Assembly: GCF_010119975.1 (NCBI RefSeq)
Contig: NZ_CP048222.1
Location: forward strand, 1,323,501 to 1,387,500
Source: Rhodocytophaga rosea
GTDB taxonomy: Bacteria > Bacteroidota > Bacteroidia > Cytophagales > 172606-1
DNA: 64,000 nucleotides
Direction: 5' to 3'
This document shows, one piece after another, positions 1 through 9,280 of this stretch. The position numbers and the translations under genes were made by a program. Under the pieces are notes generated by a model. It saw nothing but the letters and a program-made list of their open reading frames with translations. It searched no databases and was not told where the DNA came from. Within the stretch, counting starts at the first letter, position 1. Every line of letters begins with the position of its first letter.

Positions 1-43
1 CCACTGTCAATCCTAATGTAATACACAGCCCATTTCTTTAAAC

Positions 44-415
44 TTACCTTGTAAATTCAACTACCTGGGCACTTACCGTGATAGTTCTTCTGACAAAGAA
101 AGGGGCAAAACCACCCAAGTGTTCCTCTGTCGTCACGTTGATAATGGCTTTGGAACCACTGAGCAAGTTGGCTTTCTTCATCATCGTTGCATACGCATTT
201 TGGTACAATTGCCTTTTGTTCATCCCTCCCATTGCCAATACATAAGACACCTCCGAACTTCCGCTTACCTGATCAATTACTTTGAAGTTGTTCCCACCTA
301 AATGTACCTCAGTGGCGTTTTGATTGTGATTGGTAACAAGGGCATGGCCGATGCCACATGAACTAAGAACTGCTGCGAGCCATAACAACCCGGAATAAAT
401 GAAAATCCTTTTCAT
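44..415 (-). CDS. Small lipoprotein, DUF6567-like
   Basis: A 123-residue secreted protein. The N-terminus has a basic start, a hydrophobic stretch and a lipobox (LSSC, Cys about residue 20), so it should be a lipoprotein. The body contains the pattern LGGNNFKVI and a later SKAIINVTTEE segment, which I associate with small Bacteroidota lipoproteins of the DUF6567 type. That assignment rests on recalled pattern, not on a search. The ATG sits at 413-415 and the stop is close to the window edge. A truncated barrel-like fragment lies 30 bp upstream on the same strand, so no intact operon partner is visible. No function is known. Confidence 0.8.
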   Translation of the reverse strand: MKRIFIYSGLLWLAAVLSSCGIGHALVTNHNQNATEVHLGGNNFKVIDQVSGSSEVSYVLAMGGMNKRQLYQNAYATMMKKANLLSGSKAIINVTTEEHLGGFAPFFVRRTITVSAQVVEFTR

Positions 416-444
416 TGTAGTAATTATTTATTGTGATATAGGTT

Positions 445-617
445 TTAAAACTTTAATCCGAAAGGCAGGCTTGGCTCACCGGTAAAGTACTTTTCTACTT
501 GTTGTCTTGTATTTTAAAACTTTCCGGCATGCTCTTGCTCACGGGAGGGAAAGTGGCTGCCATGGAAGGTTGTATAAAATACCTGTTCTTGAACAGGGGA
601 AGCTGTTGTTGGGAGTT
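445..617 (-). pseudogene. C-terminal remnant of a paralogue of the neighbouring secreted protein
   Basis: Translated on the minus strand, this stretch gives a segment with FKNRYFIQPSMAATFPPV, then MPESFKIQDNK, then in another frame VEKYFTGEPSLPFGLKF and a stop. The intact gene at 661-1281 ends with the parallel series FKNRFFFEPAIGISSWPV, VPQSFKAAEQK, YFIQPGFDFGFNF. The two are clearly homologous, so this is the tail of a tandem copy whose front half is gone. The reading frame changes near 499-501, where one extra A on the coding strand would restore it. The final Phe is typical of a Bacteroidota outer-membrane barrel C-terminus. Confidence 0.6.
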
Positions 618-660
618 TTAGTAGGTTGAAAGGTATCGGGTTAACTTCCCGATGAGGGTG

Positions 661-1281
661 CTAAAAATTAAATCCAAAATCAAACCCGGGTTGAATAAAG
701 TAGTTAGGCCATTTTTGTTCTGCTGCTTTAAAAGATTGTGGAACATTCGTTCTTACAGGCCAAGAACTAATTCCAATAGCGGGTTCAAAAAAGAACCGAT
801 TTTTAAAAAACTTAAACTGGTAACCCAAATAGAAGTCCAGATATAATGTATATCCATTTCCAATCTTTTTATTATCCTCATCCAGATATTTTTCAAAAGC
901 ATTCAACGCCTGAACGGATGTATAAGCTCCTTTCCACCAAAACCGCTGGTATCCAACTGTAGGTGCAAGTATGCGTGCATGACCGGGATAGTTTTCTCCC
1001 GGTGCATCAAATGAGGATGATCCAAAAGGGATACCTATTGGCCAGGAATAAATGGATCTTTTGAATCTAAAGGAAACAACATCTTTAGGGGTTATCCTGT
1101 ATCCAACATTTAATTGTACATACTCAGGATTGTTTGTTTTATCTAAATTACCCAATAAATATAGCGTGCTGCCAACAAACCACCGTTTATAAGTATTGTC
1201 TTGTTTGGCATTTTGAGCTTTGACTTGTAATGCGCTTGCCATTATTAAGGTCAAGGCGACCAATAGAATTTTCTTTTGCAT
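661..1281 (-). CDS. Secreted protein, probable small outer-membrane beta-barrel
   Basis: A 206-residue protein with a clear Sec signal peptide (MQKKILLVALTLIMASALQV, cleavage after VKA-Q about residue 23). The mature part alternates aromatic and polar residues (YVQLNVGYRITPKDVVSFRF, YLDFYLGYQFKF) and ends in FGFNF with a terminal Phe, as expected for an outer-membrane barrel of about eight strands. I do not recognise a named family. A broken paralogue lies just downstream, pointing to an ancestral tandem pair. The start is the only ATG that keeps the signal peptide. Function unknown; membrane location is inference from composition. Confidence 0.75.
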   Translation of the reverse strand: MQKKILLVALTLIMASALQVKAQNAKQDNTYKRWFVGSTLYLLGNLDKTNNPEYVQLNVGYRITPKDVVSFRFKRSIYSWPIGIPFGSSSFDAPGENYPGHARILAPTVGYQRFWWKGAYTSVQALNAFEKYLDEDNKKIGNGYTLYLDFYLGYQFKFFKNRFFFEPAIGISSWPVRTNVPQSFKAAEQKWPNYFIQPGFDFGFNF

Positions 1282-1330
1282 ATCAATACTACTACTTGTT
1301 TTTAATGATTCGTTCTTTGGTTTATTATTA

Positions 1331-1534
1331 CTATTCTACAGATGTATCAACTGAAATCAGTTTCAGATTTAAATCTCTTATCCGGTTTAGAATTCCATGC
1401 ATAAAAGCTTCATCTTTCATATTTCCGGAAAGGATCGTATTGTCTCCATCATATTTAAAATCCATCCCATCAAAGTAATTTTTCCATTTTTTATCAAGAT
1501 GCCCTCCGACCTTTATTTTTGTTATGTTTTTCAT
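1331..1534 (-). CDS. Small conserved protein of 67 residues
   Basis: A short cytoplasmic protein beginning MKNITKIKVGGHLDKKW and containing KDEAFMHGILNRIRDLNLKL. The frame is open further upstream, but the ATG at 1532-1534 is preferred because the upstream extension is a hydrophobic, uncoding-like stretch. Similar small proteins (a beta-rich N-terminal half, then a helix with HGILN-RDLNLKLI) occur in Bacteroidota, sometimes near regulators; this is recollection only. It follows the LuxR regulator gene's end at 1666 on the same strand, but the 130 bp gap argues against tight coupling. Confidence 0.65.
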   Translation of the reverse strand: MKNITKIKVGGHLDKKWKNYFDGMDFKYDGDNTILSGNMKDEAFMHGILNRIRDLNLKLISVDTSVE

Positions 1535-1665
1535 ATGTATATGAATTACTACAAGACAAAGGTATAGCGCACCCATTAGGCAACAGTCACCCGAATGGGT
1601 GATTTTATGAGCAAATAAATTGGGTGAAGATAATTTTGTAGAGGAATTGGTGAGGGGCAGTTTTC

Positions 1666-4389
1666 CTAAATCAACTGGAATTCTTTTGCTTTCGCAACCG
1701 CTTTGGTTCGGCTGTTAACATCGAGTTTAAGGAAGATATTCTTTAAGTGAGTTTTAACCGTGTTAACAGAAACGAAAAGTTTATCTGCAATTTCAAGGTT
1801 GGTTAAGTTATCAGCAATAAGCTTTAGTGTATCGAGTTCGCGGTTGCTTAACTCAAAATTTGAAAGAATTTTTACGCGGTTTTGCTTTTTGTTAATAACA
1901 GATTTAAGTTTATCTACAAATGCCTTCGAAATTTTTGTTTTGGTGGTTGCTTGTATTTTATACGCTTCAACCAATAGATTATTTGTAGTAGGTAGGTCAA
2001 AAAGAAAATAATTTATTAAATCCTCATCCGCTGCATATTCCATAGCTGCAACTAAATTTTTAACAGCTTTCTGCTGAAAACCGGTCATACTATTTAAGAT
2101 AGCATATAAAATTTCAACCTGAACCAGCGTCTCCGCCCTGCCACTAGCGCTTGCCAAGGCGAAAATTTTAGAGAGGACAATTGTGGCTTCATCAAATTTA
2201 TATTGCACAATCAACAAACGGGCAAAATTTATGTATATATGCTCATTTTGGTAGGAGATGATCCCATCTGTTTTTATTCCGTATTCTTTTACAAAATCAT
2301 TTGCTTGTTCAAGTTGAGATGCTTCAATGAACAAGTATATTTTCCATCCAACATAAGTGGTTACAATGTAAGGTGAGATTTTAAATTGCTTCATTACCCC
2401 CTCTAATTCCGTCAATTTATTCACCGCTCCAATTTTGTCTTCACGCGCATGTAAAATGTACGAATAAGCCAGTAAGGCTATTATTTTTTGAAAGATATTC
2501 TTTTCATTTTTAGTTAATTGGTAAGCCGTTTCTACACTTTCTAACGCTTTATCAAAATCTGCCCAAAGACATTCTGTAACAGACATCATAGTAAATATTC
2601 CTGCGTAGGCCCAGTCTGCTTTTGCAAACTCCGAGTATCCTTTTTCTTTCATAAAAGTTAAAAGATCGCAGGAGCGTTTATAGGCCGATTTATACTGACC
2701 AAAAACTGACTCCTGATAGGATAAAGAGGAAGCGGCTGATGAAATAAGATATAAATTACCCGCTGTTTTTCCGTATTCTACAGCAATGGTTAATGCTTCT
2801 ATGCCCTGCCTGGTATTTCCTTTCTGTAATTCTGCATTTCCTTTGGCCTTCCAGGCCAAACCCAGCCATAAGGGATCTTTTCCGGAAAGTTTTTCAAGGG
2901 CTGTTTGGCAATACTCTAATACTTTGTCTGGTTGCTGTTGATTTGAATTTAAATGAGCAAAGGCAACGGCAATTTTACCAAGCAGAATTTTATAATTCTC
3001 AACTTCATGTTGTTTGGTTTTTTTATCGGGTATTTTTTTATCAATTATTTGTTGAGCAGATTCCAACAAAGGTTGGGCATGTTGAATATGTCCGGTATTA
3101 ATTAATATCCATGAATAATATAAACAAAATGCAGGACTAGCTTTTATCAGATCTTCAGGAATGGCATCACCATACCTGGAAATAGCAGAATGAAGACCGT
3201 TTTTCCACATATCCTCCACTACTTGTTCAAGTAATTGAATACTTTTTACGTAATCTTTAATGACCAAAGTATGTGCTATGGCTAAGTCATACATCCCATT
3301 AGCTTCAAACCATTTTCCGGCTTTTTTATGAAGACCATCAATTAAAGTTTTGTCCTTTAGTAAAAGCCTTTGTTTTAAAAGATCTGCAAAGAGATGATGA
3401 TACCGGTACCATTTCCTTTCTGAATCTAGCGGGATAACAAAAAGGTTATTTTTTTCCAGCTGCTCAATTACTAGCTGGCTGTCATTTCTATGTAAAATAG
3501 TATTACACAAGGAGGCGGAGAATTTTTCTACTATGGATGTTTGCAACAAGAATTCCCTGATCTCTTCTGATTGAATTTTAAGTACTTGCTCAATCAGATA
3601 ATCCATAATATATCGGTTATCTCCTGTTAAGTTTTGAATAAATTCAGAAACATCCTTATGGTCATGAATCGATAATGCTATGAGTTGCAGGCCGGCTATC
3701 CAGCCTTCAGTTTTGGTTTCAAGCGCATACGCATCATCAATAGATAAACCTATTTTTAATTTTTTATTAAATAAAACAGAAATCTCATTGGCGGAAAATC
3801 TAAGATCGGCTGATCGCAATTCAACAAGCTGATGTTGGCTTCTTAACCGTGCTAAAGGCAAGGCAGGGTCTGACCGGGTTGAGATTACAACATGAATAGT
3901 AGCAGGAATGTGCTCCAATAAATAGGTTACTATTGTTGAAATTTCGTTTGAATCTGTCAAATGAAAATCGTCAAGTACCAATAAAAGATCCTCCTTAATT
4001 TGGAGCATATCGTTTATCAGCAACCCGGTAATTGATTTATAATTAGGTTTGTCCGGCGATTTCAAAAGTCTGAGCGCACTTTGTCCAAACTCAAAACTAA
4101 TACCTTGAATACCTGCAATTATATAGCTCAAAAATTCTACAGGATCCATATCTCCTTTGTCCAGTGAAACCCATGCTGTCTGGATCTTGTATTGGGTGAT
4201 CCAATCGCTTATAAGGGTGGTCTTGCCAAATCCGGCAGGCGCAGAAATGAGAATTAACTTACGGTTGGGCCCTTCATTTAACTTTTCAAAAAGACCGGAA
4301 CGATGAATTAAATTTTTTCCTGCAGAAGGTATATGTAGTTTAGTTAGAAGCACATACGCAATATAACAAAGGCACGCAATGTTTACCAC
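1666..4389 (-). CDS. MalT-like LuxR-family transcriptional regulator (STAND ATPase)
   Basis: About 900 residues. The N-terminal ATPase has a Walker A motif (APAGFGKTTL, about residues 50-59) and Walker B (LLLVLDDFH, about 135-143). The middle is alpha-helical TPR-like repeats, and the last 65 residues are a LuxR DNA-binding domain (SNRELDTLKLIADNLTNLEI, VSVNTVKTHLKNIF). Family knowledge: MalT-type proteins bind ATP and an inducer, oligomerise and activate transcription. The inducer cannot be read here. Homologues usually begin near LLTKLHIPSAG, so the true start may be about 14 codons inside the ATG used. No target genes are adjacent; the nearest upstream neighbour is a divergent sensor kinase. 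Confidence 0.9.
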   Translation of the reverse strand: MVNIACLCYIAYVLLTKLHIPSAGKNLIHRSGLFEKLNEGPNRKLILISAPAGFGKTTLISDWITQYKIQTAWVSLDKGDMDPVEFLSYIIAGIQGISFEFGQSALRLLKSPDKPNYKSITGLLINDMLQIKEDLLLVLDDFHLTDSNEISTIVTYLLEHIPATIHVVISTRSDPALPLARLRSQHQLVELRSADLRFSANEISVLFNKKLKIGLSIDDAYALETKTEGWIAGLQLIALSIHDHKDVSEFIQNLTGDNRYIMDYLIEQVLKIQSEEIREFLLQTSIVEKFSASLCNTILHRNDSQLVIEQLEKNNLFVIPLDSERKWYRYHHLFADLLKQRLLLKDKTLIDGLHKKAGKWFEANGMYDLAIAHTLVIKDYVKSIQLLEQVVEDMWKNGLHSAISRYGDAIPEDLIKASPAFCLYYSWILINTGHIQHAQPLLESAQQIIDKKIPDKKTKQHEVENYKILLGKIAVAFAHLNSNQQQPDKVLEYCQTALEKLSGKDPLWLGLAWKAKGNAELQKGNTRQGIEALTIAVEYGKTAGNLYLISSAASSLSYQESVFGQYKSAYKRSCDLLTFMKEKGYSEFAKADWAYAGIFTMMSVTECLWADFDKALESVETAYQLTKNEKNIFQKIIALLAYSYILHAREDKIGAVNKLTELEGVMKQFKISPYIVTTYVGWKIYLFIEASQLEQANDFVKEYGIKTDGIISYQNEHIYINFARLLIVQYKFDEATIVLSKIFALASASGRAETLVQVEILYAILNSMTGFQQKAVKNLVAAMEYAADEDLINYFLFDLPTTNNLLVEAYKIQATTKTKISKAFVDKLKSVINKKQNRVKILSNFELSNRELDTLKLIADNLTNLEIADKLFVSVNTVKTHLKNIFLKLDVNSRTKAVAKAKEFQLI

Positions 4390-4436
4390 TCTTTTATATT
4401 AGACCATAGCCTCTTTTCTCCAGAAACCTATTTCCC

Positions 4437-4536
4437 GGTCTTGTCCTGATATAGGTTGTATAAAATGAGTCTTTTCTCTCTAACCCGTGATTAGGTTACT
4501 CGAAAGGGGAAGTTTATTTAACTATCAACCTGTAAT
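4437..4536. repeat. Dispersed intergenic repeat, copy with both ends
   Basis: The left end reads GGTCTTGTCCTGATATAGG and the right end has CGAAAGGGGAAGTTTATTTA followed by TCAACCTGTA. TATAGGTTG on the left and CAACCTGTA on the right form a near inverted repeat. The left end recurs at 63367 and, more weakly, at 60625; the right end recurs at 56271. The element carries no gene and looks like a MITE or a solo pair of IS ends. Confidence 0.55.
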
Positions 4537-4728
4537 GGCAAAACCATCTCTTATTGCATTTTAATCTTAGGATGTAAATGGAGAAGATTGACTTGAAAAC
4601 AAATTTTACCTTCAAATCTGCAAAGGGCTCATTCATTTCTACAGATTGCTCATTGGCGGTAGGTGAGACCTGTCTAAAAAGATAATTTAATGTGGTAATA
4701 GATGGTACTATGAGGTATCTTTTTAAGA

Positions 4729-4736
4729 TAAATTTG
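4729..4736 (+). promoter_or_regulatory. Candidate Bacteroidota -7 promoter box
   Basis: TAAATTTG matches the TAnnTTTG consensus of the Bacteroidota primary sigma factor and lies 66 bp before the kinase ATG. I could not find a convincing -33 TTTG partner, so this is tentative. Confidence 0.35.
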
Positions 4737-4801
4737 ACTCAACTGCTTCTCTTCCAGGTTAAAATACTCTACATTACTATTGGTTTCCAACCCGTTGGTT
4801 T

Positions 4802-7800
4802 ATGGCTCAGTTTACCCAAACAAAGATAGGCTGCACTTGGCTACTAAACTTGCTTTTCCTACTTATAGGCCTTTCGCTTACTACCCTTGCCCAAACGGTC
4901 CACTCCACACTGTACCTAAACCAAACGCCAACTTTCATCCATTACTCTTTACAGCAGGGTTTATCTAATAAAATTATTACAGCTATTCACCAGGACCGGG
5001 AGGGATTTATCTGGGTAGGCACACAAGATGGGTTAAACCGATTTGATGGCTACCGCTTCACTGTTTTCCAGACTGATTCTACAGAGATGCCCTATACTTT
5101 TGTGTCTTTTATCCACGAAGACCGGGCTGGTCACTTATGGCTTTCCACTATGAACAAAGGGTTGGTCCGGTTTGATAAACAAACTGGCAAGTTTACCAGT
5201 TACCGCATCGATTCAACTGGCCAGGACAAGAGGAATTTCTGCCTGAGCATCCTGGTGGATAGTCAGGACCGTTTCTGGGTGGCTACGGCAGAAGGGGTGA
5301 ATAAATTTGATCCCGAAACAGGCCGTTTCACGCTCTATGCGCATCCTGCGCCAGGGTACATCATTTACAAAATTCATGAAGATGCCACCGGCGGCTTATG
5401 GGTAGCCACAGATAAAGGGCTTTTTCAGTTCGACCCTGACGGCAGAACCTTTACCTTATTTCCCTTAAGTAAGGAGGAGCAGCAAGAAGATATCAGCCAC
5501 GTTCGTTGTCTCTACACAGATCGAAAAGGGAATTTATGGATTGGGACTAATGGAAGAGGGAATGCCAACGGCTTATTTCGCCTCAACCCTATAACCAGGC
5601 AGATCACACATTATGCCTTTCAAAAGAATGGTTTAACTGGAAACCATATTTATAAAGAAGCCATTGTAGAAGATGCTGCCGGTATGATCTGGATTGGTAC
5701 TAATAATGGCTTGCAACAATTGAACCCTGTAACAGGTGAATTTACTACCTATCAAGCCAATGCTCTTATTCCTGGCAATTTAATAAGCAATAATATCTGG
5801 TCTTTATATATTGACAGGTCAGGATTGCTATGGATAGGTACAGCTGAGGGCTTGCACCGTTTAATGCCCCGCTCCAGACAGATCCGTACCTATCAGTTAC
5901 GGCCTGATGCCATTTACAACCATAGAGAGGAAAACTCCATTGAATTTTTGTATGAAGACCATTCAGGCTTGCTCTGGTTTAGTCCTTTTACTCATGGTTT
6001 ATATAGCTTTGACCGGCGGACTAGCCAGCTCACCCGCTATGCCGCCAGGACGGAGGATGTTTATAGTTTAGTGAATGATAATATACGGGATGTGCGGGAA
6101 GATAAGTCCGGTGTATTATGGGTGCTTGCCGGAAAATGCCTGCATGCCCTGGACCGCAACACCGGCAGGTTTACCCGCTACCCCATGCAGATCTATTGCT
6201 GGCTTCTGGAGGAAGATTCCGCAGGCCATCTATGGGTAGGAGGCGAGGCACTGGCAAGATTTGATAAGCAAAGCGGACAGTTTACGTATTACTACCACAA
6301 TCCGGCTGTTTCCAACTCGCTGCTTCAAAACTCTATGTTTCCCATGCTCATAAGCCGCTCGGGGGTGATCTGGATGGGAATGGCTGGTCTCGGTTTGAGT
6401 AAACTGGAACCCAAAACCGGAAAGTTTACCCATTACAAGCCTAACCTAACCCATCCGAAAGGGCATTTGAACAACCTGTTAGTGAATGAACTTTACGAAG
6501 ATAAAGCTGGTATTCTATGGATTGCCACTACCCATGGTGGCCTGAATAGGCTGGATACTAATACTGGTTACTTTACTGCTTTTACTACCCGCGATGGATT
6601 GCCTAGTAATAATATTGCAAGTATTCTTGAAGATAAGAGAGGCCACTTATGGCTTTCGACTAACCAGGGTATAAGCCGGTTCAACCCCCGTACCAGATCG
6701 TTTAGAAACTATGATAAAGGGGATGGTTTGCAGGACAACGAATTTTTTGGCTCGGTCAGTTTTAGATGTCACAATGGAGAGCTGCTGTTTGGAGGACCCA
6801 ATGGCTTCAATATATTCCACCCTGGCAGTTTACAAGACAATCCTGTTATTCCACCAGTGTACATTACCAGCTTTAAGGTACTCGACAAACCACATATGTT
6901 TGATCAACAGACTATTAAGCTTTCCTATCTTGAAAACTTTATCTCCTTTGATTTTGTAGCCCTTAATTACATCATGCCAGAAAAAAACCAGTATGCCTAT
7001 CAATTAGTGGGTGTAGATAAAGACTGGGTCTATTCAGGCAACCGCCGCTTTGTTAATTATCCTGATCTTGATCCTGGCAACTATACTTTTCGGGTAAAAG
7101 CTTCCAACAACGATGGCGTATGGAATCAGCAGGGAGCGGCGCTACAATTTGTTATCCTTCCACCTTTTTATTATACCTGGTGGTTTATAAGTCTTTCTTT
7201 CGCTGCTGTCCTGTGTTTGCTATACGCTGGATACCGCTACCGGATAAGGCAGGTACAAAAGCAGGAAAGAGAAAAAACCGAGTTTAACAAAAAGGTTTCT
7301 GAGCTGGAAATGCAGGCACTTCGGGCACAAATGAACCCACATTTTATATTCAACTGCCTCAATTCCATCAACCGATTTATTTTAAAAAATCAACCGGAAG
7401 CAGCTTCCGACTACCTCTCTAAATTCTCCCGGCTGATCCGGCTGATCCTGCAAAATTCCAATACCCCCACTATTACCCTGGAAAATGAACTGGAAGCCCT
7501 TGAACTCTACCTCCAGATGGAAGCCTTGCGTTTTGAAGGCAAGTTCACTTTCTCTATTACCTGTGACAAGGAAGTAGAAGCAGATTATATAGAAATTCCT
7601 CCCTTAATTATACAACCGTATGTGGAGAATGCCATCTGGCATGGCCTAATGCACAAGGAAGGAATGGGGCAATTAAGCATAGTTGTGCAACAGGAAGCAC
7701 AGTGGCTGATTTGTACTATTGAAGATAATGGCATTGGCCGCAAACGGGCAGCCCAACTGAAAAGTAAATCGGCTACCAAAAGCAAGTCGATGGGTATGCA

Positions 7801-7930
7801 AATTACGGCTCACCGGCTAGAATTGCTGCATAAGCTGTATGGCAAACAAACCAGGGTAGAAGTAGTAGATTTAATAGATGATTCAGGCGAAGCCTGTGGC
7901 ACTCGGGTAAATTTGAAAATGCTGGTCTGA
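4802..7930 (+). CDS. LytS-type sensor histidine kinase with beta-propeller sensor
   Basis: A 1042-residue membrane kinase. It has a signal peptide (about residues 1-30, ending TLAQ) and some fourteen repeats of the two-component propeller type (GFIWVGTQDGLNRFD, GHLWLSTMNKGLVRFD and so on), enough for two seven-bladed propellers in the periplasm. A Y_Y_Y domain follows (NQYAYQLVGVDKDW, GNYTFRVKASNNDG), then one transmembrane helix (WWFISLSFAAVLCLLYAGY). The cytoplasmic His_kinase domain contains MNPHFIFNCLNSINRF with the phospho-accepting His, and the ATPase N-box is PYVENAIWHGL. It lies 56 bp upstream of a LytTR response regulator, its likely partner. The ligand is unknown. Confidence 0.93.
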   Translation: MAQFTQTKIGCTWLLNLLFLLIGLSLTTLAQTVHSTLYLNQTPTFIHYSLQQGLSNKIITAIHQDREGFIWVGTQDGLNRFDGYRFTVFQTDSTEMPYTFVSFIHEDRAGHLWLSTMNKGLVRFDKQTGKFTSYRIDSTGQDKRNFCLSILVDSQDRFWVATAEGVNKFDPETGRFTLYAHPAPGYIIYKIHEDATGGLWVATDKGLFQFDPDGRTFTLFPLSKEEQQEDISHVRCLYTDRKGNLWIGTNGRGNANGLFRLNPITRQITHYAFQKNGLTGNHIYKEAIVEDAAGMIWIGTNNGLQQLNPVTGEFTTYQANALIPGNLISNNIWSLYIDRSGLLWIGTAEGLHRLMPRSRQIRTYQLRPDAIYNHREENSIEFLYEDHSGLLWFSPFTHGLYSFDRRTSQLTRYAARTEDVYSLVNDNIRDVREDKSGVLWVLAGKCLHALDRNTGRFTRYPMQIYCWLLEEDSAGHLWVGGEALARFDKQSGQFTYYYHNPAVSNSLLQNSMFPMLISRSGVIWMGMAGLGLSKLEPKTGKFTHYKPNLTHPKGHLNNLLVNELYEDKAGILWIATTHGGLNRLDTNTGYFTAFTTRDGLPSNNIASILEDKRGHLWLSTNQGISRFNPRTRSFRNYDKGDGLQDNEFFGSVSFRCHNGELLFGGPNGFNIFHPGSLQDNPVIPPVYITSFKVLDKPHMFDQQTIKLSYLENFISFDFVALNYIMPEKNQYAYQLVGVDKDWVYSGNRRFVNYPDLDPGNYTFRVKASNNDGVWNQQGAALQFVILPPFYYTWWFISLSFAAVLCLLYAGYRYRIRQVQKQEREKTEFNKKVSELEMQALRAQMNPHFIFNCLNSINRFILKNQPEAASDYLSKFSRLIRLILQNSNTPTITLENELEALELYLQMEALRFEGKFTFSITCDKEVEADYIEIPPLIIQPYVENAIWHGLMHKEGMGQLSIVVQQEAQWLICTIEDNGIGRKRAAQLKSKSATKSKSMGMQITAHRLELLHKLYGKQTRVEVVDLIDDSGEACGTRVNLKMLV

Positions 7931-7986
7931 AGTTATAAGCTCGAAAAGTAATTTGAGGATAATACATAATTATATATGGGTCTGCT

Positions 7987-8730
7987 ATGATCAAAGCCAT
8001 ACTTATCGATGATGAAAAACACTGCCGGGAAACGCTTTCTATCCAGTTAGAAAGATATTGTCCACAGGTGAAATTACTAGCCGAATGCAGTACAGCTTCA
8101 CAAGGCTTACAAGCCATTGCAGATTACCAGCCGGATGTTGTGTTTTTAGATATAGAGATGCCGGTAATGAATGGCTTTGAAATGCTTGGAAGATTATCAG
8201 ATATTACTTTTGAAGTGATATTCACCACCGGTTATGATTCTTATGCCATCAAAGCTATCCGGTTTAGCGCCTTGGATTACCTGCTCAAACCCATCGATAA
8301 AGATGAGCTTATGAAAGCAGTAGGTAAAATCAGTCAGAGGCGGCACAACCCTCTTGCCCAGCAACTAGACATTCTGATGCAAAAGCTGAATCATAAACCA
8401 GTGGTTTTACAGAAAATTGCTCTGCCTACCCTGGAAGGCTATGAATTAGTGCCTGTCGTACACATTATTCAATGTGAATCCGATGGTAACTATACCCTTG
8501 TCTATCTGAAAAACGGAAAGAAGTTTTTGATATCACGTACACTGAAAGAGATTGAGGAACTACTGGAAGGGCAAGGCTTCCTACGCATCCACCATTCTCA
8601 CCTGATTAACCTTAATGAGATCATCCGTTATGTGAGAGGGGAAGGGGGCTATGTCGTGATGAGCGATAATACGAGCGTGAATGTGTCAAGAAGCCGGAAA
8701 GATATCCTACTCAAGTTGCTTGCCAGGTAA
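7987..8730 (+). CDS. LytTR-family response regulator
   Basis: A 247-residue regulator. The receiver domain has the acidic pair (IDDEKH), the phospho-acceptor Asp in VVFLDIEMPVMNGF and the conserved Lys in YLLKPIDKDE. The C-terminal LytTR domain (about residues 145-245) includes IIQCESDGNYTLVY, FLRIHHSHLINLNEI and VNVSRSRKD, which bind DNA in this family. It directly follows the propeller sensor kinase and is probably co-transcribed with it. It may regulate unlinked genes, since no obvious target operon follows. Catalytic and binding residues are all present. Confidence 0.93.
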   Translation: MIKAILIDDEKHCRETLSIQLERYCPQVKLLAECSTASQGLQAIADYQPDVVFLDIEMPVMNGFEMLGRLSDITFEVIFTTGYDSYAIKAIRFSALDYLLKPIDKDELMKAVGKISQRRHNPLAQQLDILMQKLNHKPVVLQKIALPTLEGYELVPVVHIIQCESDGNYTLVYLKNGKKFLISRTLKEIEELLEGQGFLRIHHSHLINLNEIIRYVRGEGGYVVMSDNTSVNVSRSRKDILLKLLAR

Positions 8731-9280
8731 GCTATGGCCTACTCATATGTTAAACCAAACTATACGCTCAATCCTTCTTGGTGCTCATTGAACAGATATA
8801 TGGCTATAGGGAAAGCAGGTATGTTTAACTTTTCGTCACTTCCTCTTATTACTTGCCCTTTTCTTTTATCTCCCTACTCTACTAAAATTAAATGCGATGG
8901 ATGGTGTCTATCGTGAATTATCTACTTGTTATAAGAAGAACAAGCGCAATCCCTCCATTTTGAAAACACCACTATAGAAAACAAATTTCTAACTAAAATA
9001 TTGATATATTTCAACTACTCAGTCAAATAAACAAAATATACAGCCAGATACGCTGATTACTCATTCCCCATGGAAATTACAGCAAATAAGGAGTAGGTTT
9101 ATTTCAATTCTTCACGATCTTAGTTTTAATATTTTATGGCTGTGAAAATAGGACACCTTTTCCCATTCATCTAATACTGTATAGGCCAGGAAGTTAAATA
9201 TGCTTTCAAATTGTAGGTAACAACCTATCATACCTAATTCCTTTAAGCATTCGCTCAACTTTTTATACCAGGTAAATCTT
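8731..9280. other. Intergenic region, 550 bp
   Basis: AT-rich stretch without a convincing gene. A minus-strand frame at about 9112-9260 reads plausibly (LSECLKELGMIGCYLQ) but would run into the start of the next gene on the other strand and has no supported start. It could be a gene remnant. No terminator hairpin was obvious after the response regulator. Confidence 0.4.

Larger units (their letters stand above)
4390..4801. other. Intergenic region with one dispersed repeat
   Basis: This divergent gap between the LuxR regulator and the sensor kinase holds a copy of the dispersed repeat (4437-4536) and a candidate -7 box for the kinase gene. I see no coding signal in it on either strand. Confidence 0.6.
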
